Assembly: GCA_019914995.1 (NCBI GenBank)
Contig: CM034135.1
Span: forward strand, 5,086,501-5,150,500
DNA: 64,000 bases
Reading direction: 5' to 3'
From: Acanthochlamys bracteata
Taxonomy: Eukaryota > Streptophyta > Magnoliopsida > Pandanales > Velloziaceae
This document shows positions 11,361-21,512 of the stretch, in pieces. Numbering within the stretch: position 1 is the stretch's first letter; every line of letters begins with the position of its first letter. A model generated the notes under the pieces. The model did no database searches. It saw only the letters and a program-made list of their open reading frames with translations, and was not told the DNA's origin. Both the position numbers and the translations under genes were made by a program.

Positions 11361-13031
11361 ATATGACCCGATCCGAAAACCCGACTTGAAACCGACCTGT
11401 TAAAATCGGGTTCGGGTCCTGGTAAAATAAACGGGTTCAGGTCAGTTTCGGGTCGACCCGAAATTGATCCGATCAATCCGAATAAGTTAAATATTTACGT
11501 TGACCAAGTGTTTTAGGGTTTTTTCTCCCGAATCTTCTCAAACGGCATCTCAAACTCTCATAGCACAATCTATAGATCTAGATTTCTTCTTCCAATTTTT
11601 CAATAATATTTTTCAGATCTACTCTTCCAAATCTTCTTCTTGCCGGATCTATTATCATTTATCGCCTCTCGTCGAACTCGTCTCCTTCCTGGCCGGTTGA
11701 ATTCTTGTCATCTTGAGTCGGATCTACTGTTTTGTAAAGCCACGGGGCCGCGCGTTTGAATCTCTACTCTCTTCATGAGTTCGCATCTTTTCTGTTAGTC
11801 TTTCGGTCTTTCCTTCGCTGTCGTCGACAAAGATCAATGTAAGAATTTTAACATTTAGATCTATAAAATTTGGCGCTGAGTTTCCTATGCTTTCGGCTTC
11901 TAGAGTTTATTTTGTGTGCATAATAGAAGATTCTGGTTGAACTATTCTCTTAGTAATATAGTCTCTTTTGCTGTTGGAGTTCAAGGAACACCATTTGTTA
12001 TTTCCCATTGCTTCATGCTTCCAGCATTGTGCTAGTGGTCCCTCTGTCCCTCTTTTCGTTTCTTACATAGAGAGTTCATTTTGTTAATTCATCTTGTTGT
12101 TTTCCTTTCAAACCTTATGCCAGTTTACTACATAAATAAAGTTTTCAGATTTTTATTTTTTCCCTATAAGATAATTGAATTGAATTGGATAATTATAACA
12201 AAATTAATGGATACTTCTTGTGCTACTGTGTTTCGTTGTTAATTAGTACTAGTTGCTTTCGCATCTAGTTCTAAGGATCTATGTGAGCATTTTATGTATC
12301 ACCTAAAAACCACCATTATTCAATCTCATTAGCTTTGAGTATCCTATTTAATTAGGCTTTTTTCAGCCTCTTATAATTTCAAAACCATGTTGTATTAAGA
12401 GAGGCAGTCATATATATGTTAATACATTAATTAAAATAGTGCTAGTGATATAAAGTTCAAAGCAAATATATATATATAGTTTTAGTTTCACGTAGATTCA
12501 AGCAAATTAAGGAAACATGGGAAAGTGGAGTGTTAATAGTTTATAGTGAACTAATTAACTAGTTAGTTTGTAGCTTGTAGTTTGTTTTCTTCAAGACTAA
12601 CAGAGTTTGTTTGTCTAGAGAATAATTATATCCATCCTTGTTCTCTCATCTTTATATGTTTTGGTGAGACTGAACAAAACAGAAATTTTATTTTTACTTT
12701 ATATTGTTCTTCATATTGTATTATTATCAGAAAGTTGTTAAACATAACCTTGTTTTTGAGAAAATTCATGTGGCATTTACAAAAGTAATCATGTGGTATC
12801 TTTTATATTTAGTTCCCAAACTTAATTAGGTAAAATACAAAGATTTATATAGATTGATAGATCTAAAACTATCATCTTTTTTTCTCTAGAAGAGTCTAGT
12901 TAATATAATATAACAGTTTGTTTCATTAATTTTATTTTCTATAATTTTTTATATGTTAAATTGTCAATCAATAAGTTTTATATTATTGAACTTATATGCA
13001 GTGTATATAGAAGAAGAAATACAAATATTTT

Positions 13032-15236
13032 ATGGATGCACCTGAAATTACACGGAGTAGTCAAGGTGATAATTCCGGTACGGGAAATGAAGCTAGTTAG
13101 CCTAGTCTCGATGGGAGTCGTGCGACACAACCAACTACAATAGGAAAGCGTAAACGGAGGCTTACATCGGAGATTTGGAAGCATTTTGAATTTCTTCCTT
13201 TAGATTCAACCGGAAAGCAAAAATGTAAGTGCAAAACTTGTGGTTCTTCTTACTTGGCAGACAGTCAATATGGTACTAGTAATTTGAAACGTCACGTAGA
13301 GTCATGTGTTAGAAGGGACACAAGAGGTTTAGGACAATTGATTCTTCAGCAAAATGCTCATTCTATTTCTTTGACTGAGGAAAAATTTGATCCTAACAAA
13401 TTTAGAGAATTATTGACCGCTGCCATAATTATGCATGATATGCCTTTTCATTTCACTAAACTTTCGGGATTTAGAGCTGTATTTCAATATTTGCGGAAGG
13501 ATGTGCAGCTTGTGAGTAGAAATACAGTAAAAGCTGATTGTGCAAGATTGTATAGAAGAGAAAAGAACAGGATTTGGTCTATGTTAGGAAGTATTCCTAG
13601 TAGAATATGCTTGACTTCTGATTTGTGGTCTTCTTTGACAACCGATGGTTATATTTCTTTGACTACTCATTTCATTGATAAAGATTGACTACTCATTTCC
13701 TTAGCCGAGAAGATTTTTAGCTTTCTAAAAGATTGGGGCATAGATGGAAAATTTTTTTCTATTACTTTGAATAATGCTTCTGCTAATGATGTTTGTGCTA
13801 GAATGTTAAAGAATCAATTGTCCTTAAGTGGGAGTCTTGTATCTGAAGGTGATTATTTTCATATTAGATGTTGTGCACATATTCTTAATTTGATTGTACA
13901 AGAGGGTTTAAAAGAAATAGATATTGTTATTGAGAAGATTCATGAGAGTGTTAAATATGTGAAAGGGTCACAAGCAAGAAAGCAAAAATTTTTTGATTGT
14001 GTTAAGCACAGTTCGCTTGATGATAAAAGAGGTTTAAGACAAGATGTTCCAATAAGATGGAATTCCACATTTATGATGCTTGGCACTGCCATTTATTTTC
14101 GTCGTGCATTCTCGCATTTAGAGTTAAGTGATTCCAACTATACTGATTGTCCTACTCGTAGTGAGTGGGAAAAAGCTGAAAAACTACGCAAGTTTCTTGG
14201 AGTTTTTTATGATCTCACATGTCTTTTTTCTGGTACGAAGTATCCCACCGCCAACTTGTTTTTTCTAGCAGTTTTTACAGTGCATATAATTTTGAAGGAA
14301 GCTATGCATGACTGTGATCTTCAGATTAAAGCTATGGCAGAGAGTATGTATTCTAAATTTCAGAAATATTGGTCCAGTTTCAGTTTGATCTTGGCTATTG
14401 CAATTATTTTTTATCCAAGATATAAATTCAGTTTTGTTGAATGGTCTTATAAGAAGTTATATGGTATTGGAGGGGATGTAGAGTCTAAGCACGTGAAGAA
14501 TGCCCTTGTAATTCTTTTGAATGAATATGTTTATAAAATACAAAGACAAAGTGATGATGCTTCTTCTTCTTCACAAGTACTAGTTGGAGATATTGGATCG
14601 TCTTCTTATTATAATGTTAGTGAGCTTACATATTCAAAAGAAGCATGTGACGTCTTAAAAAGTAAGTTATTAAATTTTCACTTTTTTTCGTTTACATTAT
14701 ATAGTAATAATTTCTTATTTATTTTCAAATTATAATGTTATATTATTTGTATTAGGAATTTGATTTATGTGAAAATGAAGGTATGGCACAAAAGTCTGAA
14801 CTTGACCTATATTTGGATGAACCTAGAATGAAAAGAGATATTGATTTGGATATCTTGACATATTGGAAAGCTAATGAATGTAGATATCCATACATAGCCT
14901 CTATGGCTCGTGATGTACTTAGCATACCAATTTCAACTGTGGCATCGGAAAGTGCATGTAGTATTGGAGGGAGAGTAATTGATCAATATAGAAGTGCTCT
15001 TAGGCTAGAAATTGTGGAGGCTTTAGTTTGTGCTAGAGATTGGTTATATGGAGAACAATATATTTTTTTTAAAAATATTATTACAACAGAGTATTATATA
15101 CTAATTATTTTTTAATATTGCAGAAATAAGAAAGCAATTATTGGATGAACTTGTTGAGAACACAATGGATGTGTGTGTCACACCAAATACTGAACCTCAT
15201 CCTCTAACCGAAGAATTTGACACCGTCGAGCTATAA
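13032..15236 (+). pseudogene. hAT transposase (BED finger, RICESLEEPER-like), broken
   Basis: The encoded enzyme would cut and paste the element. An ATG at 13032 opens a frame with a TAG at 13098. Frame continues through a BED zinc finger at about 13160-13310 (CKCKTCG, then LKRHVESC), to a TGA at 13686, then again from 13689 through catalytic-core-like sequence (SITLNNASANDVC, CCAHILNLIVQEGL, DVPIRWNST). After a probable intron (14662-14755) comes the dimerisation region with ASMARDVLSIPISTVASESA and SIGGRVIDQYRSAL. A short last exon (15124-15236) ends at TAA. The simplest splice of 14661 to 14756 is out of phase, so a further lesion or another splice site is likely. Near 13674-13700 a conserved stretch is missing where a 15-bp repeat introduced the TGA. 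Family known; inactivity inferred from the stops. Confidence 0.9.
13659..13699 (+). repeat. 15-bp direct repeat at the transposase lesion
   Basis: TTGACTACTCATTTC occurs at 13659-13673 and again at 13685-13699, 26 bases apart. The first copy codes LTTHF in frame. The second supplies the in-frame TGA at 13686 and joins to the LAEK part of the protein, in place of the segment that normally lies between in this family. Confidence 0.9.
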
Positions 15237-16999
15237 GGTAAAATATTCAGAGTGCCTCCCATGAATTTTGTTTGCATTTTCTATGATTTTTCTTTGCATG
15301 TTTTGTTGTAGCATGTTGGTTCTGTTCTGTTGGTTTTGAACCCTTGACGTGTTTCTCTCTGTCTTCAAAATTTTTTGCCAATTAGATGACTCTAGCTTAT
15401 TGAAATTGCCTACTTGAAGTACAATTCAGTCATGTCAGGTTCTGTATGTAACTGTTTTTCATTCACTTTTCATCAATTTTTTTGGGCTTGGTTAATGACC
15501 CAAATCATCTCATTCTTATTTAAGTATATAGTCTGTATGTCCTTTAGAAGTTCAGGGAAGGCTAAGCGCAAACTCGATCAGGATCATTTATTAATTAGCT
15601 CTAAAGATAGCATGAAAATCGTTATTGAATATGCTCTTTTTTTTTTTTAAAATCTTGGAATGGTTAGTAACTTCTCAGCTAATTGGTTGGTGGCTTATGT
15701 GCTCTCTGTTTGGAAAGGTGCTAGTTACTAGCATGTCAGTTGACTGACTTTTTTACTGATTTATTTATTTCATTAACTAGCACAAATTTTAGCTGACTAA
15801 TTTCGGTGCTAGTACTAACTAGTAAAATATTCTTGTGTTAAGTGGATGCTAAGAATATTTATGTAGCAGTAGCATATTACTTGGTCTCCTGTGGATGCTA
15901 ACTTCATTTATGTACAACATTAAACATGCAGATTGCCTTATTTGAAGGGAGAACAGATAGGGCAGAGGAAAGAGGTGGCAGTAGTCAAGTTGTAGGAAAG
16001 CGAGGACATGCATTCTGTGGAAGCACTGGTGAGCTGTGAATGAAGTAAAGGCTATATGGTTATCATAACAGTAAGGTCTGTTGGGAACTTGAAATTTGGA
16101 ATGTAATATATGCAATGGTTGCCAGTTATTTTTGTTTTGTTGGATACTTTGAATGTAACATATGCATACGGTTGATGTGTTTTGTGTCGTATCAAGGGCA
16201 TGCATGTGAAGCAATCTTTCAACCATTTGGTCAATAAGCTGAATGTTCTAGAGAGTTATTCCAAAGTCCTATTCAAAGTTCTTCAATGCTCATTTGTTCT
16301 GTTTTGCGCTATTACTTGCGAGTGGCTAATATACCTTATGAAGTGATTCCTTTTCTTGGCACTTTGTTCTGTTTTTGTATTATTGAAGTAGGTTGATCAA
16401 CAATTAGTGTAATGGAAAACATGAAGATGATTTCATATGAATTGAGACCACTACTTGTTCTCATCATATTTTTTCCTTTTGGTTTTTTCTGGTATTTTTC
16501 TTAGTGATAGGTTAATTTGTTCTTGCGTTTGCTATAGATGGCAATGTCAAATCGTTCAAAGTTGATCTCATCTAAAACGTCCATAGTTATTGCTCGGCAC
16601 TAGGCATCTTGCTAATTTTACTCTCTATCTTTAATATCTATCCATTTGTTTCCCACTTCTCTTCTACCTTACATGCTATATGAAGAAATAGCATTTCCAT
16701 TCACATGCTATACGAAGTACCAAACATAGCACAAGTTAGGTACTGCATATACTCTTTTTGCTACTACTATCGACTTCTTGTATATTTCAAAATTCTTTTT
16801 AGTATAAATAAGAAAATAATATAAAAGAGTATTAATACTTTTAATTATAAATGGATCGATCCGAGTTTGACCCGGTTATTAAAAAGGTTGGGTTAGGGTT
16901 GACGATTTTGATCCGTATAAATTTATGGGTTGGATTAGGGTTGAAATAATTTAACCCGGTTATTAAATGGGTCGACACGAAACCGATCTATAAACCCAT

Positions 17000-17012
17000 A
17001 TTGCCACCCCTA
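17000..17012 (-). repeat. Right terminal inverted repeat of the hAT element
   Basis: ATTGCCACCCCTA on the plus strand, the inverted partner of the repeat at 11348 with one mismatch. Confidence 0.9.
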
Positions 17013-17020
17013 GATAAACC
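17013..17020 (+). repeat. Right 8-bp target site duplication of the hAT element
   Basis: GATAAACC, one base different from GATAAAGC at 11340. The difference is most simply a point mutation after insertion. Confidence 0.85.
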
Positions 17021-19527
17021 AAGGCACTTCCTAGGGGGAATTGAGAGCCCCGACACTTTGGTCAATACGAATGAGGAGCAGCCTCTCAATAGTGAATAAG
17101 GCTTCCAGAGGAGTTTAAAATTCAGAGAGTAGAGCTTCTTTCCAGGGATTTTGGAACCGCTGGAATAAAGCAAGTATAGTCTTAAGCGTCCTTTCTTTCT
17201 GGAAAAAGACCATAAAATAAGGGTCTTTCTAACTACAGAAAATCACTCTTTTCTTTCTCAAACATGGCGCAAAAGCCTTCCACGATGCTCGATTCTGAAT
17301 CAAGCGAAGCGATCTATTAATCAAACTAGTAAGCATCATTAATGGACGTCTTCTTTCTTCGTCCGTAAGAAAATCAAACCAATCAGTTGTCGGCGAGATC
17401 AAAAAGAGGGCATTCAAATAGGCGGCGACCTCTTCGGGTGGGTCTCTTCTCGGCAGTTAAGGTTTTCTCCTTTGACCAACCGGTTCAATTAGTCATTTAG
17501 TCAGCCCCCGTGAAATACAAGAATGAATCAATCAAGTAAGTCAGTGTCGCAGTAAGGGGTCTAAGACACGTAAAGAAGGGAGGTTGTTCAATTCAATTCT
17601 TCATCAGTCGGTAAGGCAACCAATCAGCAGTCAGGTTGAGATGAGCAGGGACGAAACGACAGCAAAGAAAAAGCGGAAGGCAGTTCTAGTTGTAGACTGG
17701 GATAAGGAATGGAATTAAGACCGTACTAAAAAAAAGAAGAAGAAAGAATCAAGGCTAATTCCAATCTGCCGGTCATATGAGCGAGTGGGCGGCTATGAGT
17801 TAGTTGGCTTCCCTTCCTTTCATGATAGAGTCTCTAAGAAAGAATGCGAGGGTTCCGCCTGACTGGATTGAGTCTTGAGTCAATCTTTGACTCATAATAC
17901 TGCAAACTTACATAACAGGGGGACAAACGTTTTCCTTGACTGAAGTGGTTGGGCACGCGGGAGTGGCTTTCCTACTTTACACAGTTTTTGTGGCTAGGAA
18001 ACTTCAAGAGGAAGGAAAACTCAATCAATTAAGAGAAATTCATAGCTATCTCCTGCGGACAAGGGATATTAGATCGTAGACTATCTCCCAAAGCCTCATA
18101 GTTGCCTTTGGTTGTGCTAGCCCTCATCAGGAAACCTTAGTGTAGACCGTTCGATCGACCAACACCGTGGAAGGTTAATAAACCTTTTTTTCCAGCTCCG
18201 TCTCAAGACTCGGGAGAAAGCCCAAGGAAGCCTTCCCGAGAAATGAGAATGGTCTACAATGCTCCGAAAGAAGATCATAGTTCATCTTTAGAAAGTCTCT
18301 AGGTACCAACGATGAAACTTCGACTAATAACGAGAGGTAGGAAAGCAAGAAACCTAATGAAGGCTCGATGCTTTACATTTTTTAGTTAACAATAAGGCTT
18401 GAAACTATGTTATAGATAGCGGGGGTTGAAAGGCAGGGTTAGTATGATACGCCTGTGAAAGTGCGAGAGTATGGTTTTCTTTCACAGTTCCAATTCCCGG
18501 TGTGGTTTGGAATCCAGTTCCAGTTATCGCATAAGCCCAATAAGACACTTGAGGATGTCACACCACTTGATAGCCGAGAAGGAGGAGTAGCTCCTGCCTT
18601 TGAATCCAATGCCCTGATAAAAGCTCATACCTGAAAGTCTAGTTATTTCATACCTGAAAGTCGAGTTGCGAAGCAACGGAGCTCAAACTTGCTATCTGAC
18701 TGGCCTTACTACAGAAGGAATTTTTCCCTGCTGCAGCTTGGTCCAGCCTCGTATCGTACGTAGGTGTCTCCTATACCAGTGCAAGCAAGAATGTAAGCTG
18801 CATAGAACTTGAAAACAGGAGACTCGTTCTTGTAAGACGGGGTCAATAAGTTTTAAGCTGATTCGATTAGCTGCTTTCTATAGTGGGCTCGCTCCAATCT
18901 ACCTTTCCTCCAACAGGAAAATTAAGGGCACTTCAGGATCAGACTGGATACAATGGCTTACAGGCTAGAGACAAAGGGATAATAGGCTTCAGCTGCCAAG
19001 TCCTTTCCCTCCCTGCTAGACCCAAAAGGCTTTTTCTTGCTTTAGACTTGGATTTCTTTCCAGGTATTCTTTCTGGCTGGCTAGAGTTATTAGTCCTTAC
19101 CTTTAAACTGGAACTTTTTTTTATGGAAGCTAGACAGTAGGAGGTGATGCTCAATAGATAGGGAAGGAGTGGTTTACTTGGGAGCTCTAACGAAGCGAGA
19201 GGTTTGGATATGGATATTGGAACTTGCATAAAATAAAGGTTTCGCTAGGAAAGATTCAGATTGAGAAGCCGTTGCGCTAATTAGTTCGATTTCTGGGTCT
19301 GCAAGAGAGAAAGTCACCTAACGATTGGGAAGATAGCCTTGGAAAAGATACTATGCTCGGTGCCTTCACTTCAATAAGGCTCGATGTTCATTGGGTTCAA
19401 CTAAAGGCAGATTAGCGTGCATTTCCAGTTAGCGTGCATTCCCAAAGGAGTTGAGTGGACAACTTGCTATCAAAGCCCGTCGATGAATTTATTTGTCCTG
19501 AAATGCAATATCGAAATGAGAAGCATA
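17021..19527. other. Mitochondrial-type spacer, no recognised gene
   Basis: Continues the sequence interrupted by the hAT element. No recognisable organelle gene. A 17-base near-repeat (CATACCTGAAAGTCTAGTT and CATACCTGAAAGTCGAGTT) lies near 18625-18670. Frames of up to 96 codons near 18883-19229 overlap on opposite strands and have no family signature. Confidence 0.5.
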
Positions 19528-19586
19528 TAGCCTTTATCTACCCCACTCACCAACCTCATCTAGACATTGCATTTCCAGTTAGCGTG
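19419..19586 (+). repeat. 18-bp direct repeat at the copia fragment
   Basis: GCATTTCCAGTTAGCGTG occurs at 19419-19436 and again at 19569-19586. The second copy lies inside the copia coding remnant (part of the IAFPVSV segment). The first lies outside it, with AGCGTGCAT words repeated around it. Short repeats of this type are typical scars of microhomology-driven recombination in plant mitochondria. Confidence 0.8.
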
Positions 19587-19795
19587 GTCGGCCAGCTTAT
19601 GAAGGCCTATAGAGTTCTTCACTCGGAGGCTGTTATACGTAAGGTAATCTGAAGAAAGCTTCCGGACACCATGGACATTTATTTGCTGAAGGTTTTTCAT
19701 ATGCTGATTGGGCTGGTTCTCCATCAGATAGGAGATCCACTATCGGCTATTGTACACTTGTGGGAGGGTGTAGAAAAGTCAAAAGCAAAGTGTAG
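19528..19795 (+). pseudogene. Ty1/copia polyprotein fragment (RT end and RNase H start)
   Basis: The first frame gives DIAFPVSVVGQLMKAYRV and LHSEAVIRKV, the conserved region just after the copia reverse transcriptase. A TGA follows. A frame shift then gives GHLFAEGFSYADWAGSPSDR and RSTIGYCTLVGG, the typical start of copia RNase H with its ADWAGS and RRSTxGY motifs. Only about 85 codons remain, with no LTR, integrase or gag nearby. It is a dead fragment of a nuclear-type retrotransposon lodged in mitochondrial-type DNA. Confidence 0.85.
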
Positions 19796-20574
19796 GTGCT
19801 CGATCTAACAATAAGGACGGCTACCTGCCTAGAAGTTGTTCGGTGCCTCAAACCGGAAGTCCAAACCCCTGTCAAGGCCAGTGAAGTTCAGTGGTTCTAG
19901 ATTCCTGCCTCTCCGGACGGGAATGGATTTTCCTGTCCCTGCTGGTCCAGATATTTCATGACTTGGACCACACACAGATATGGAAAAACCAGTCTTTGAT
20001 GTTTGACCACTCCTGCCAGCCAGGAAAGGATTCTCTCTACTGCCATCTGCCGCCTTTGAGAGCCAAGAATGGGATGATGGCACAGACGGACTGCTTTAGG
20101 ATCGAGTACTGGAAGTAGAATGGAATACTACCATCAAGACAGGGCAAGCAATTGATCCAACAACTGAAAGAAGGAGATTGACGGCACCTAGTTCTCATCC
20201 AACACAACAGAAAGAGATGGAGCAAGCTTTTTCGTGTCTTTCTCGACTGGATGAAATAAGAGATGTACCACCCGAACATCTGGTTTAACAACTGCACATC
20301 TTGACTACCCAACAACAACAGCGACAGCGGAACTCAAGCCTTGAGAAAGAAGCCGCTACGCTAAGGTCAACGCTAAAACAAGCTCGATAAGGCTAACAAC
20401 CTACGCCTTAACGCTATGGTTAAGGCTAAAACCCGACTTGGAAGGCTAAAGAAATACCGATACTAAAGTCTAAGCTGTATGCTTTACTTTATTGTAACGT
20501 TAAAGGCATCCAGCCAAGGGAGCGCTGCTACGTGGTTTCAAGAAAGATCAAAGTAGGGCGCTAAGGTGTTCGGG
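19796..20574. other. Mitochondrial-type spacer
   Basis: No gene supported. A cluster of AAGGCTAA and CGCTAAG words sits at about 20340-20470. Several 75-95 codon frames on both strands overlap each other and look like chance. Confidence 0.45.
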
Positions 20575-21512
20575 GGGCGGGGTCACTTTAGGCAAGTTCC
20601 TTGGGCTTATCATTCGACATCGTGGGATCGAGATTGACCAATCTAAGATTGACGCTGTCGAAACCGAACCTCGAAACCTGCATGAGCTCAAAAGTTTGCA
20701 AGGGCGATTGGCCTACATTAGGAGATTTTTCTCCAACCTAGCTGGACGATGTCAACCCTTCAACCGTCTCATGAAGAAAGACACACTTGGGACGAGGCCT
20801 GTAGGAAAGCTTTTGAAAGCATCAAAGCATACCTCCTCAAGCCACTAGTACCCATCGCTCCGATACCCGATCAACCACCTATTCTCTGCGTTGCCGCCCA
20901 AGAACGGTCGCGTTGGGCCCCAGGAAAATGAAAAAAAAGGCAATCAAAACGCTGTCTACTACTTGAGCAGGACTCTCGTGGGGGCTGAGTTGAATCACTC
21001 CCTCATAGAGCAGACCAGTTTGGCCTTTTTTTCTGCTGTACAGAAGTGAAGGCACTACCTCTTAGCTCATCCGGTGCGACTCATCTCGTGAGTTGATCAG
21101 TTGAAGTACATAATGTCTAGACCAGTCCTTTCCGGTCGATTAGCCAAGTGGGCCCTCAATCTTTCGAAATTCTATATCACTTATGTCTCACAAAAGGCTG
21201 TCAAAGGACAAGCAGTTGCAGATTTTCTCGCAGATCATCCAATTCCATCCAATTGGGAGTTGCCATAAGACTTACCCGATGAAGAAGTCTTTTTCATCGA
21301 ACCCGCTGTAGAAGATGTTCTTTGATGGTGCGGCCAGGTGCGACGGAGCAGGGAGTCATCTTTATGCCATCACAAGGTGAAGTACTCCCGCGCTCTTTCA
21401 CATTGTTCGAACTCTGCTCCAACAACGTTGCAGAGTACCAGGCGTTGATCGTCGGCCTTGAAATGGCCCTTGAGATGGGGTAGACTTGACGTCTATGGTG
21501 ATTCACTGGGAT
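20575..21512 (+). pseudogene. Ty3/gypsy Tat-type fragment (RT end, RNase H, second RNase H)
   Basis: In broken frames it encodes GKFLGLIIRHRGIEIDQSK and LQGRLAYIRRFFSNLAGR (end of reverse transcriptase and connection), WDEACRKAFESIKAYL and PVLSGRLAKWALNLSKF (RNase H), then AVKGQAVADFLADHPIP, VFFIEP, MFFDGAARCDGAG and SNNVAEYQALIVGLEMAL. The last group belongs to the additional RNase H domain that marks the Tat lineage of plant gypsy elements. Stops and frame shifts occur near 20760, 20930, 21050, 21090, 21265 and 21480. Similarity ends near VYGDSL at 21512. No LTR or integrase is present. It cannot make a protein. Confidence 0.88.

Larger units (their letters stand above)
11348..17012 (+). 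mobile_element. Complete-ended hAT transposon, 5.67 kb, probably inactive
   Basis: Class II element inserted in the mitochondrial-type DNA. Its ends are TAGGGATGGCAAT at 11348 and ATTGCCACCCCTA ending at 17012, inverted repeats differing at one base, flanked by an 8-bp target duplication. Subterminal regions are rich in GACCC, GGGTC and CGGGTT words, likely transposase binding sites as in other hAT elements. A plus-strand transposase gene lies at about 13032-15236. The 1.7-kb leader between 11500 and 13000 and the 1.8-kb 3' region hold no other gene I can support. The near-perfect ends point to a fairly recent insertion, but the transposase is broken, so mobilisation would need an enzyme from elsewhere. 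Confidence 0.92.

Noticed and set aside
13254-13688. Transposase starting at 13254
   Set aside because: That codon is TTG in the middle of the BED zinc finger; the frame extends upstream to at least 13101 and the family requires the finger's first cysteines.
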